A DNA stretch of 64,000 nt, from positions 5,587,001 through 5,651,000 of the forward strand of contig NC_010162.1 in NCBI RefSeq assembly GCF_000067165.1. The letters are read 5' to 3'. This document shows, piece after piece, positions 36,188 to 44,324 of this stretch; position 1 is the first letter of the stretch; every line of letters starts with the position of its first letter. A program made the translations under genes and the position numbers. This DNA comes from Sorangium cellulosum So ce56. GTDB lineage: Bacteria > Myxococcota_A > Polyangia > Polyangiales > Polyangiaceae. The notes under the pieces were generated by a model. That model was not told the DNA's origin and ran no database searches. It saw nothing but the letters and a program-made list of their open reading frames with translations.

Positions 36188-37069
36188 TCACGCCGATGTC
36201 CTCGTGCCCTTCCAGAGCGCGCTCCAGAACCGCCCCGTCTTCACGGCGCCTTCCGGGACGGACTCTCGGGCGCTCTCCTCGGCGGGCTTCTCCTTGTGGG
36301 CCTGGCCCTCGAGGAAGGTGATCAGCCGCTCTCGGAGAGGATAGTACATCGGGTCCTCCAGCACCTCCTGACGGTCCCGCGGGTGAGGGAACGGGACCTC
36401 CAGGATCTCGCCGACCCGCGCCCCCGGGCCGTTCGTCATCATCGCGATGCGGTCCGACAGGAACAGGGCCTCGTCGACGTCGTGCGTGACCATCAGCGCC
36501 GTCTTCTGGTCCTCCGCCCACAGGTTCATGAGCACCTCCTGGAGCTCGAACCGGGTGAGCGAGTCGAGCATGCCGAAGGGCTCGTCCAGGAGGAGCATCT
36601 TGGGCGACAGGGCGAAGGCGCGCGCCAGCCCGACCCGCTGCTGCATCCCCGACGACAGCTCGCGCGGCTTCTTGTGCATGGACTCCTCGAGCCCCACGAG
36701 CTCGAGGTAGTGCGTCGCGATCTCGATGCAGTCCTTCCTGCTCTTCTGTCGGTGGACCTGCTCGACCCCGAGCAGAACGTTCTCGAGCGCCGTCATCCAG
36801 TGCAGGAGGCAGGGCGACTGGAACACGACCCCGCGGTCCGGGCCAGGGCCCTGGATCTGCCTGCCCGCGAGGACGATACCGCCGCTCGTGATCTCGGAGA
36901 GGCCCGCGACCATCGACAGCACGGTGGACTTGCCGCACCCGGAGTGGCCGATGAGGGACAGGAACTCTCCCTTCCTCAGGTTCAGATCGAAGTTCCGGAC
37001 GACGACCGAGGGGCCCGTCGGCGTGGGAAAGGTCTTCGTGATATTCCAGATCTCGAGGTACTTCTTCAT
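36188..37069 (-). CDS. NrtD-like ABC transporter ATPase (nitrate/nitrite/cyanate family)
   Basis: The protein has 293 residues. Walker A is GHSGCGKST near residue 42, Q-loop VFQSPCLLHWMTALENVLLG, signature LSSGMQQRVGLARAF, Walker B MLLLDEPFGMLDS and switch THDVDEALFLSDRI. The phrase GPGPDRGVVFQ is typical of the NrtC/NrtD/TauB/SsuB group. Its start overlaps the stop of the preceding ATPase gene as ATGA. It is the last gene of the operon binding protein-permease-ATPase-ATPase. The two ATPases probably form a heterodimer, as in cyanobacterial NrtCD. Nitrate is the leading guess; cyanate, nitrite or bicarbonate are possible. Confidence 0.9.
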   Translation of the reverse strand: MKKYLEIWNITKTFPTPTGPSVVVRNFDLNLRKGEFLSLIGHSGCGKSTVLSMVAGLSEITSGGIVLAGRQIQGPGPDRGVVFQSPCLLHWMTALENVLLGVEQVHRQKSRKDCIEIATHYLELVGLEESMHKKPRELSSGMQQRVGLARAFALSPKMLLLDEPFGMLDSLTRFELQEVLMNLWAEDQKTALMVTHDVDEALFLSDRIAMMTNGPGARVGEILEVPFPHPRDRQEVLEDPMYYPLRERLITFLEGQAHKEKPAEESARESVPEGAVKTGRFWSALWKGTRTSA

Positions 37070-37896
37070 GCGACCGCCTCCGCGCTCCGCGCCGCATCGG
37101 GCGCGCTCTCGCCCGCCTTGGGCCCGGCGCCCGGGCCGAGCAGGTAGCCGATCACCGCGCCGCGGATCTCCTTGAAGCGCGGATCGTGGTTGAGGGCCTT
37201 GCGATCCCGAGGGCGCTCGAGATCGACGGTGATCCCTGGCCCCAGCGTGGCCCGAGGGCCCTTGCTGAGCGGGACGATCCGGTCGGCGAGGAGGATGCCC
37301 TCGTCGACGTCGTTCGTGATGAGGAGCACGGTCTTCCGGGTGGCGCGCCAGATCCGCGCGATCTCGTCCTGGAGCGTCGCGCGCGTGAGCGCGTCCAGCG
37401 CGCCGAACGGCTCGTCCATCAGGAGGACCTCCGGATCCATGGCGAGCGCCCGCGCCACCGAGACCCGCTGGCGCATGCCGCCGGAGAGCTGCGCCGGCTT
37501 CTTCTCGCGGGCCTCGGTGAGCTTCACCATGGCGATGTAGCGCTCGGTGTGCTCCCGCTTCTTCTCCGTGGACCAGGAGCCGAAGATCTGGTCGACGGCC
37601 AGGTAGACGTTCTCGTAGACCGTGAGCCAGGGCAGGAGAGAATAGTTCTGGAAGATGACGCCGCGGTCGGGGCCCGGCCCCTCGACGACCTTCCCGTTCA
37701 GCTTGACCTCCCCGGTGTCCGGCCTGAGGAGCCCGGCGATGAGGGACATGAGCGTCGTCTTGCCGGCGCCCGAATAACCGACGACGGCGACGAACTCGCC
37801 CTTCTCGATCTCCAGGTGGATGTCCCTGAGCACCTCGGTGCGGGTGGCCCCGCCACCATAACTCTTCCCGACGTTGCAGAGCTCGACCAGCGGCAT
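37066..37896 (-). CDS. NrtC-like ABC transporter ATPase lacking the C-terminal binding-protein domain
   Basis: The protein has 276 residues from ATG 37896, which lies five bases after the permease stop; the open frame extends further upstream only through the permease and binding-protein genes. Walker A is GYSGAGKTT, Q-loop IFQNYSLLPWLTVYENVYLA, signature LSGGMRQRVSVARAL, Walker B VLLMDEPFGALDA and switch ITNDVDEGILLADRI (Asn in place of His before Asp). Cyanobacterial NrtC is about 660 residues because of a fused NrtA-like regulatory domain. That domain is absent here, so the nitrogen-control function tied to it in cyanobacteria is not expected. Confidence 0.9.
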   Translation of the reverse strand: MPLVELCNVGKSYGGGATRTEVLRDIHLEIEKGEFVAVVGYSGAGKTTLMSLIAGLLRPDTGEVKLNGKVVEGPGPDRGVIFQNYSLLPWLTVYENVYLAVDQIFGSWSTEKKREHTERYIAMVKLTEAREKKPAQLSGGMRQRVSVARALAMDPEVLLMDEPFGALDALTRATLQDEIARIWRATRKTVLLITNDVDEGILLADRIVPLSKGPRATLGPGITVDLERPRDRKALNHDPRFKEIRGAVIGYLLGPGAGPKAGESAPDAARSAEAVA

Positions 37897-37901
37897 GGAT
37901 G

Positions 37902-38699
37902 TCACGCTCCCGCCAGCTTGAGCCGGCGCTCGACGAGGCTCATCAGGGCGTCCAGGAGGAAGCCGACGACCCCGATGGTGATGATGCACAGGATGATGTG
38001 CTCGTAGATGAGGCTGTTGTACTCCTGCCAGAGGAAGCCGCCGACCCCGGGCGAGCCGGTCAGCATCTCCACGGCGACGATGACCAGCCAGGCGATGCCC
38101 AGGCTGAGCCGGAAGCCCGTGAACATGTAGGGGAGCGCCGCGGGGAGCTGCACCTTGAACAGCGTCTTCATGCGCGACAGCCGGAGCACCCGGGCGACGT
38201 TCATGTAGTCCTGCGGGATCGATCGCACCCCGAGCGCGGTGTTCAGGACCGTCGGCCACATCGAGCACATCGCGATGGTGAAGACGCCGGCGGGGTCGGG
38301 CTTCTGGAAGAGCACGAGGCCGAGCGGGAGCCACGCGAGCGGCGAGACAGGGCGGAGGATCTGGATGATGGGATCGAAGCTCGACTTGAACAGCCTCGAC
38401 GCGCCCAGGAAGAAGCCGATCGGCGTCCCGAGGAGGATCGCCAGCGTGTAGCCCTTGGCGACCCGCTGGAGCGAGTACCAGGTGAAGCGGAGGATGCCCT
38501 GGTCGAGCTCTCCCCGCTTCTCGAACGGCTCGAAGATGTAAGGCCTGCTCACCTCCCATGTCTTGAGCGGAGAGGGCAGCGCCTGGGTCCACAGGCTGCT
38601 CGCGGCGGCCCACAACCCGATCACGCACGCCACCCCGAAGAGGGGCAGGATCATGTGGTCGACTCGAATCCTCGGAGAGATCGCCTTCGCCTCGCTCAT
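37902..38699 (-). CDS. NrtB-like ABC transporter permease
   Basis: The protein has 265 residues. The ATG at 38699 has AGGAG eight bases upstream. Six hydrophobic helices are apparent, beginning LFGVACVIGLWAAASSLW. The binding-protein-dependent permease EAA loop region is seen around LRLSRMKTLFKVQLPAALPY. Other family phrases are FFLGASRLFKSSFDPIIQIL and GFRLSLGIAWLVIVAVEMLT. This is the SsuC/TauC/NrtB group. It sits between the binding-protein gene (69-base gap) and the first ATPase gene. Confidence 0.92.
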   Translation of the reverse strand: MSEAKAISPRIRVDHMILPLFGVACVIGLWAAASSLWTQALPSPLKTWEVSRPYIFEPFEKRGELDQGILRFTWYSLQRVAKGYTLAILLGTPIGFFLGASRLFKSSFDPIIQILRPVSPLAWLPLGLVLFQKPDPAGVFTIAMCSMWPTVLNTALGVRSIPQDYMNVARVLRLSRMKTLFKVQLPAALPYMFTGFRLSLGIAWLVIVAVEMLTGSPGVGGFLWQEYNSLIYEHIILCIITIGVVGFLLDALMSLVERRLKLAGA

Positions 38700-38768
38700 G
38701 CAGCACTCCTCTTCCGCTTCCGCTTCCGCCGCCGCGCCTCCCGCCGGCGCGGCGATGGCGATGTGGGT

Positions 38769-40088
38769 TCATCCCTTCAGGGCGTGGACCGGGAACGACG
38801 TCGCGTACTTCTCCGGGTCCTTCGGATCGAACGTCACGCCGTCGAACAGCGTCTCGGGCGCGTCGCTCCGGCCGCCGTGCGCGACCCCGAGCTCCTTCAT
38901 CGCCTCCTCGTAGAGATCGGGGCGCATGACCTGCTTGACGACGCCCTCGTAGTCCGGCTTCCCCTCCACCATGCCCCACCGGCGGAACTGGCTGAGCCAC
39001 CAGAGCGCGTACTTGGGCTGCGGGTAGTTGCAGCCCCGCTCGCTGAAGATCATGTAGTCCTTGTCCTCTTTGTTGCGCCCGTCGCCGTAGTCGTAGCGCC
39101 CCTGCAGCCGGCCGAGGATGAGCTCCGGCGGACAGTTGATGTACGTGGGCCTCGACACGACATCCGCCTGCTCGGGGCGGTTGTCGAGCTTGTCCAGCCA
39201 GACGCTCGCCTCGTGGAGCGCCTTGATCACCGCCTTCACCGTCTTCGGGTTCTTGTCGGCGAACTCCGCGGTGAACGCGCACACCTTCTCGGGGTGGTCC
39301 CTCCAGAGCTCCTGCGTGGTGACGGCCGTGTAGCCGATCTGGTCGGCGATCGCCCTGGCGTTCCACGGCTCGCCGACGCAGAAGCCGTCCATCTTGCCCA
39401 CCTTCATGTTGGCGACCATCTGGGCGGGCGGGATGGTCACGAGCGCGACGTCCTTGTCCGGGTGGACGCCGCCCGCGCCCAGGTAATACCGGGTCCACAT
39501 GGCGTGCGTTCCAGGCGGGAACGTCATCGCGAAGGTCATGGGTGCCCCCTTCTCCTTCGCTTCCTCGACGAACGGCTTGAGCGCCTTGGGATCGCCGGCC
39601 ACCTTGCCCCGGAGGTCGCTCTTCATCGTGATCGCCTGGCCGTTGCGGTTGAGCAGCCACGGGATGACCATGGGCATCTTCGGCGATCCGAGGAGCCCCA
39701 TCGTCGAGGCGAGCGGCATGCCGAAGAGCATGTGTGTCGCCTGGAGATCCCCGTTCGTGAGCGAGTCGCGGATCGCGGCCCAGCTCGCGCCCTTCACGAT
39801 GGTCGCGTTGATGCCGTACTTTTTGAAGAACCCCTTCTCGTGGGCGATCACGAGAGGAGAGCAGTCGGTCAGCGCGATGATGCCGAAGCGCAGATCGGGC
39901 ACCTCGGGCCTGGCGGCGTCCGGGATGAGGGGCGCGGCGTTCGCCGCGGGCTTCGCCGACGCTTCGGACCGCGATTCGCAAGCGGGGAGGAGCGCTGCTC
40001 CCCCGAGCGCGAGCGCACCGCCGAGGAAACGCCGGCGGTGGAGGGGCGTGGCGCTCGGGGCCTCACTCGCAGGTTCTCGTCTCTTCAT
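38769..40088 (-). CDS. NrtA-like substrate-binding protein, Tat-exported
   Basis: The protein has 439 residues. It begins with a twin-arginine signal (HRRRFLGGALALGGAALLPA) followed by Cys, so it may be both Tat-exported and lipid-modified. The mature part starts LRFGIIALTDCSPLVIAHEK, the hallmark of the NrtA/CmpA/cyanate binding family, with GASWAAIRDSLTNGDLQATH and NMKVGKMDGFCVGEPWNARA further on. The start is ATG 40088, with AAAGGA upstream. It is the first gene of the operon. The ligand could be nitrate, nitrite, bicarbonate or cyanate, and no reductase or carbonic anhydrase gene is nearby to decide. Confidence 0.9.
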   Translation of the reverse strand: MKRREPASEAPSATPLHRRRFLGGALALGGAALLPACESRSEASAKPAANAAPLIPDAARPEVPDLRFGIIALTDCSPLVIAHEKGFFKKYGINATIVKGASWAAIRDSLTNGDLQATHMLFGMPLASTMGLLGSPKMPMVIPWLLNRNGQAITMKSDLRGKVAGDPKALKPFVEEAKEKGAPMTFAMTFPPGTHAMWTRYYLGAGGVHPDKDVALVTIPPAQMVANMKVGKMDGFCVGEPWNARAIADQIGYTAVTTQELWRDHPEKVCAFTAEFADKNPKTVKAVIKALHEASVWLDKLDNRPEQADVVSRPTYINCPPELILGRLQGRYDYGDGRNKEDKDYMIFSERGCNYPQPKYALWWLSQFRRWGMVEGKPDYEGVVKQVMRPDLYEEAMKELGVAHGGRSDAPETLFDGVTFDPKDPEKYATSFPVHALKG

Positions 40089-40665
40089 TCCAAAGATCCT
40101 TTGCTGGGATGACCGTGGAGCCTCGGCGCATGGAGAGGGGCACGCCCGCCGATCGGGGCAGACTGGACGGGCTGCGCTCCGGAGGCGCCGTCCGTGAAAT
40201 CGCCTGTTGGTTCGACGATGAGCTAGGCCAGCTCCGCGGCGAGATCGGCAGGGTGAGCTCGCGCTCGCCGCGGGTGTGCGCCCTGGATGGTCTCAACCAT
40301 ACATGGGCCCAGGATTTGCCAAGGACGATGCATGGGCGCCTGTTTCTATGAAGTTTCTGTAGGATATTTTTTCTTCATTCACTTCACGTTCATCACGTTC
40401 ATCACCTTCGCTGCGCTCGTTGCGTTCGTTGCGCTCGTTGCGCTCGTCACGTGGCCTTCGTCTTCCGTCTCGATGACTGCGGGGCAGCGGCGCGCCCGAG
40501 CGAGCGGTCGGGGAGCGTCGCGAACGGACCGGTTGCTTGCCAGGCCTGGGGGGAGGCCGTAGCGCCCGCGCGGCGCGGGAGGAGCGCCGCGCCGATCCTG
40601 CAGGTGTGAAGCGGCCATCGCGCGGCTGACACCCGGGCCGCCGCGGTGGCAGACTTCGACGACGC
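40089..40665. other. 577-base divergent intergenic region with a degenerate 9-bp repeat
   Basis: This lies between the minus-strand Nrt-like operon and the plus-strand methyltransferase gene and should hold both promoters. An AT-rich patch at 40335-40385 precedes the 9-bp repeat array listed separately. I found no convincing NtrC or sigma-54 site. Short open frames here have repeat-derived or basic compositions and are not called. Confidence 0.45.
40389..40451. repeat. Seven degenerate head-to-tail 9-bp units
   Basis: Units starting at 40389 read TTCATCACG, TTCATCACC, TTCGCTGCG, CTCGTTGCG, TTCGTTGCG, CTCGTTGCG and CTCGTCACG. The unit length of nine and the purine/pyrimidine alternation suggest slippage expansion. 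Read on the minus strand it encodes an Arg-Asn-Glu repeat, but no gene there is credible. Confidence 0.75.
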
Positions 40666-41277
40666 ATGAGCGACCGTTCGACCCTCGTTGACGTGCCGCC
40701 GCGCTTTCGCGTGATCACCGATCCGCGGGGCGCGGAGGTCGACGACCGCACCATCGTCCTCGGCCCGAGCCACGCGTTCGGCGACGGCCGGCACGAGAGC
40801 ACGCGGATGTGCCTCCAGGCGCTCGCGTCGTTCGCGCCACGCGGCGGCTTTCGCCTCTTCGACGTGGGGAGCGGGACGGGGATCCTCTCGATCGGCGCCG
40901 CGAAGCTCGGCGGCGAGGCGATCGGCGTCGACATCGACGCCGCCGCGAACGCGGTCGCGGCGGACAACGCGCGGCGGAGCGCGGTGGAAGCGCGCGTGAG
41001 CTTCTCGGCGACGTGGCCGGACGGGACGTTCGACGTCGTCGTGGCCAACATCCTCCGCGACGTCCTCACAGCGCTCGCCCCTCGGATCGTGGCGCGCCTG
41101 GCTCCCCGCGGGACGTTGATCCTCTCGGGGCTCGTGTCCACCGACGTTCCCGAGATCGTGGCGCGTTATGCGCCGCTCCTGGCCGACCGTCGACCGGAGA
41201 TCTTCGAGCGGGGCGCGTGGCGCGCGCTCGTGTGGCGCGACGCCGAGCCGCGCGCCGATGCGGGAGCCGCGACATGA
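40666..41277 (+). CDS. PrmA-like class I SAM-dependent methyltransferase
   Basis: The protein has 203 residues. Motifs follow ribosomal protein L11 methyltransferase: SHAFGDGRHESTRMCLQAL corresponds to the PrmA FGTGxHPTT region, then the SAM motif LFDVGSGTGILSIGAAKLG, acidic loop VDIDAAANAVAADN and VVANILRDVL, the PrmA equivalent of the NPPY-like motif. The N-terminal substrate-recognition domain of PrmA (about 70-100 residues) is missing, so the target may be a different protein or small molecule. The start is ATG 40666, with no strong ribosome-binding site. It probably stands alone. Confidence 0.78.
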   Translation: MSDRSTLVDVPPRFRVITDPRGAEVDDRTIVLGPSHAFGDGRHESTRMCLQALASFAPRGGFRLFDVGSGTGILSIGAAKLGGEAIGVDIDAAANAVAADNARRSAVEARVSFSATWPDGTFDVVVANILRDVLTALAPRIVARLAPRGTLILSGLVSTDVPEIVARYAPLLADRRPEIFERGAWRALVWRDAEPRADAGAAT

Positions 41278-41330
41278 TCTCGGCGCGGCGGTCGCCCCCG
41301 GACGACCGCATGACTGCATGACTCCATGAC

Positions 41331-41360
41331 CGGAACCGGAACCGGAACCGGAACCGGAAC
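41331..41360. repeat. Five copies of a 6-bp unit (CGGAAC)
   Basis: Perfect hexamer copies run from 41331 to 41360 and are followed by a partial unit CGGAG. The array lies in the spacer between the methyltransferase and cytochrome genes, about 95 bases before the TTG start of the latter. Confidence 0.85.
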
Positions 41361-41454
41361 CGGAGAAGGAGCATGAGGGCGCAGCGCCGTCGCGCCCTCC
41401 CGCAGCGCGGCCGTTGACCCGGGGCGCGAGGGCGCGCGAACATCCTGCGATCCC

Positions 41455-43647
41455 TTGCCGACCCTCCCCGCGACACGCCACCTCGCCGCGCTCCTCGCGC
41501 TCGCCGCGAGCGCCTGCTCCCGCGGCCCCACGCCCGGCACCGACGCGGGGCCTGGCCCGGCCGGCAGCGCGAGCTCCTCGGCCAGCGGCGCGGGCGCCCC
41601 GGCCGCTCCCCTGCCTCCGTCCACGGCCGCGCCGCTGCGCGCGCCGGTCCGCGAGGGCGGCGCCCTGTCCCGCGCCGCGCGCGAGGACGCGCTCTATGTG
41701 GCCGACGAGGACCACGGCGTCGTGCGCGTCGTGCCGCTGCCGCTCGATCCCGCCCGGCCCGGCGCAGGGGTCCCCGCGCCAGGCAGGCCCGCGCAGGTGC
41801 TCGCGCTCGGGAGGCACGGCGAGCACGACGCGCGCGTGCTCGCCACCGTCCGCGACCCGGGGCTGCTGCTGATCTTCCGGCCGGATCCTGCGGCCGGCCT
41901 CGTCGAGGTGGGCCGCGTGCCGCTGCCCGCCGACGCGTGGGGCATCGCGGTCACGCCCGACGAGAAGACCGCGATCGTGACCTCGGCGTGGACCCACAAG
42001 GTCTCGGCCGTCGACCTCGAGGCCAGGCAGACGCGGTGGACCGTCGACGTGGCGCGCGAGCCGCGGGGCGTGGCGGTGCTGCCCGACGGCAGCGCCGCGT
42101 ACGTGAGCCACCTCGTCGGCGCCGATCTCACGAGGATCGACGATCTCGGCGGGGCGCCGAGGGTCCGGCGCGTCGCCCTGCCCGCCTCGCCGCTGCGCGC
42201 GCCGTCGGGCGAGCGGCTCGCCGCGTCGCTGGGGTATGCGCTCTCGCTCTCCGAGGACGGGCGGCGCCTGTTCGCGGCGCGGCACGCGCTCGGCGCCATG
42301 GGCCACGCCGCGTGGTTCGGCGCCGCGACGGTGGACGTGCTGATCACCGGCCGGGACGAGCCGCTCGCCCCGCCGCACCACGGCAACCTGCCGGCGCTCC
42401 GGTCGGCGTTCGCGGAGCAGGTGATCACCCCGGAGAGCGTGATCACCCTGCCCGGCGCGGGCGTCACGCCCGTCACCCAGCCGCGCGCCACGGCGTACCG
42501 CAAGCGCGCGCGCACGCTGCTCGTCGCGGGCGAGGGCGACGATCTCGTGCTCGAGGTGGACGCGACCGCGGTGGATCCGACGCTCGCGATCGTAAGGAGC
42601 TACCCGGTCGGCGGCCGCTACGATCCGCACATCCGCGTGGCCGGCACGTGCGGCGCGCCGACCGGCCTCGCGCTCTCCGCGGACGAGGCGACGGCGTGGG
42701 TCTTCTGCCGATCGACAGGCGACGTGGCGGCGCTCCGGCTGCACGACGCGGCGGCGGGCTCGACCGTCGCGCCCGTGGGAGCGGCGGGCCCGGCGGGCTC
42801 GGCCGGCCCCGCGCCGGCGTCGGCCGCCGCGGGCGCGGCGGAAGGGCCGTCGGCGCTCGTGCACCTCGCCGACGATCCGCTCGGGCCGGAGGTCGCGAAG
42901 GGCCGCCGGCTCTTCTACAACGCGCTCGACGCCACGGTGAGCGGCAACCTCGGCTGCGCGGGATGCCACCCCGACGGGCGCGACGACGGGTACGTCTGGC
43001 GCGAGGCCACCTTCAGCACGGCCGACGGCGAGCACGCGAACTTCGTCGGGCGGCCGGAGAACATCCCCGAGGTCGCCAAGAAGCGAGGGGTTCCGCGGCG
43101 CACCCCGATGCTCGCCGGCAACGTGGGCGCGGCCGGGCCGTACGGCTGGCACGGCGAGAGCGAAGACCTCGTGAGCAGGCTCCAGACGGGCATGGGGCTG
43201 CACCGCTGGGGCGGGCTGCCGATCGACCATACGCCGGCCAGCCTCGCGGCGCGGGCGACCTATCTCGCGATGTTCCTCCGCCGGGGCCTCGTGACGCCGC
43301 CAATCGCCGAAAGGGCGCCGGACGAGCGCGTGAAGCGCGGCCGGGAGATCTTCCACAGCGACGAGGCGAAGTGCTCCCGCTGCCACGTCCCCACGAGCGA
43401 TTACACCGATCGCACGGCGTACCCGATGCCGAAGCGACCGCCGCCGCCGGGCTACGACGAGGATCCGCGCCCCGAGTACAAGACGCCGTCGCTGCGCTTC
43501 GTCGGAGGCCGGCCGCCCTACCTTCACGACGGGCGCGCCGGCACGCTGGCAGAGCTCATCGAGCAGAACGCCGACTGGATGGGCAAGACCAGCCACCTGT
43601 CGCCCGAGGACAGGGCGGCGCTCGTGGCGTTCCTGGAGACGTTATGA
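41455..43647 (+). CDS. Lipoprotein: YncE-like beta-propeller fused to a di-haem cytochrome c peroxidase-like domain
   Basis: The protein has 730 residues. The start is TTG 41455, the only in-frame start that leaves a lipoprotein signal (HLAALLALAASAC) near the N-terminus. Residues about 70-440 have repeated propeller blades (LYVADEDHGVVRVVPL, AWGIAVTPDEKTAIVTSAW, PRGVAVLPDGSAAYVSHLVG). The second half carries two CXXCH haem sites, CAGCH at 501-505 and CSRCH at 640-644, with spacing and phrases (YKTPSLRFVGGRPPYLHDGR, LSPEDRAALVAFLETL) of the MauG/CcpA-type di-haem family. It may be an envelope electron-transfer or oxidative modification enzyme. The stop overlaps the next start as ATGA. Confidence 0.87.
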   Translation: MPTLPATRHLAALLALAASACSRGPTPGTDAGPGPAGSASSSASGAGAPAAPLPPSTAAPLRAPVREGGALSRAAREDALYVADEDHGVVRVVPLPLDPARPGAGVPAPGRPAQVLALGRHGEHDARVLATVRDPGLLLIFRPDPAAGLVEVGRVPLPADAWGIAVTPDEKTAIVTSAWTHKVSAVDLEARQTRWTVDVAREPRGVAVLPDGSAAYVSHLVGADLTRIDDLGGAPRVRRVALPASPLRAPSGERLAASLGYALSLSEDGRRLFAARHALGAMGHAAWFGAATVDVLITGRDEPLAPPHHGNLPALRSAFAEQVITPESVITLPGAGVTPVTQPRATAYRKRARTLLVAGEGDDLVLEVDATAVDPTLAIVRSYPVGGRYDPHIRVAGTCGAPTGLALSADEATAWVFCRSTGDVAALRLHDAAAGSTVAPVGAAGPAGSAGPAPASAAAGAAEGPSALVHLADDPLGPEVAKGRRLFYNALDATVSGNLGCAGCHPDGRDDGYVWREATFSTADGEHANFVGRPENIPEVAKKRGVPRRTPMLAGNVGAAGPYGWHGESEDLVSRLQTGMGLHRWGGLPIDHTPASLAARATYLAMFLRRGLVTPPIAERAPDERVKRGREIFHSDEAKCSRCHVPTSDYTDRTAYPMPKRPPPPGYDEDPRPEYKTPSLRFVGGRPPYLHDGRAGTLAELIEQNADWMGKTSHLSPEDRAALVAFLETL

Positions 43648-44318
43648 GGCCGCGCTCGGTGATGCTCGCCTTGATGGGCGCTGGCGTGGCCTCCGTCCTG
43701 GCCGCGGCGTCGGGGGCGCCCGGCGCGCAGCCAGGCAGCGCGCCCAAGGCCGCTGCCAGCGCCACGCAGCCTGGCGGCGCGTCCAAGACCGCGGCGGGCG
43801 CCGCGCAGCCCGGCGGCGCGTCCAAGGCTGCGGCCAGCGCCACGGCCGACGCCGGCGCGCCCAGGGCCGCGGCGAGCGCCGCGACCGACGCCGGCGACGA
43901 GCTGCCCCTCGACGCCGCGCCCTTCCCGCCCGAGCCGTCCAAGCAGCCCACGGCCGCCGAGTGGAAGGCGGCGCCCCGCGTCCGCCTCTCCCGCGCCGGC
44001 CCCGCGGCCGCGGGCTGCCGCGCGTACAGGGCGAGGGAGTGGCTGCGCATCCGCTGCCCGGAGCTCACCGTCTCGGCCATCTCGCTGCTCGGCGGGAAGA
44101 CCGAGGGCGTGGCCTTCTGGATCGATCCGCCCCGCGGCGGCAGCGAGCTCCCCCGCGGGGGCGAGGTGATGTTCCCGATCCGCCGCGGCGATCGGCGGGT
44201 GATCCAGATCCTGACGTTCGGCCCGGGCTACGACGGGCCGTTCACCTTGTTGCCGGCGATCGTCATCCAGGAGCAATGGCTGGAAGACGAGCCGGCGCCG
44301 ACCGTGACCGCCTCCTGA
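43644..44318 (+). CDS. Exported protein of unknown function, partner of the di-haem cytochrome
   Basis: The protein has 224 residues. The ATG at 43644 overlaps the preceding stop, which decides the start. An N-terminal hydrophobic segment (SVMLALMGAGVASVLAAASG) is followed by an Ala/Gly/Ser low-complexity stretch to about residue 95, built from near-repeats of QPGGASKAAASA. The folded part has two cysteines (GCRAYRAREWLRIRCPEL) that probably pair, and ends in beta-like segments. No known family was recognised. Translational coupling on both sides (next start 7 bases on) ties it to the cytochrome and the SUMF1-domain lipoprotein. Confidence 0.75.
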   Translation: MRPRSVMLALMGAGVASVLAAASGAPGAQPGSAPKAAASATQPGGASKTAAGAAQPGGASKAAASATADAGAPRAAASAATDAGDELPLDAAPFPPEPSKQPTAAEWKAAPRVRLSRAGPAAAGCRAYRAREWLRIRCPELTVSAISLLGGKTEGVAFWIDPPRGGSELPRGGEVMFPIRRGDRRVIQILTFGPGYDGPFTLLPAIVIQEQWLEDEPAPTVTAS

Positions 44319-44324
44319 GACACC

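Noticed and set aside
40089..40300. Sigma-54 promoter for the Nrt-like operon
   Set aside because: I looked for a TGGCAC-N5-TTGC arrangement on the minus strand and found no convincing match.
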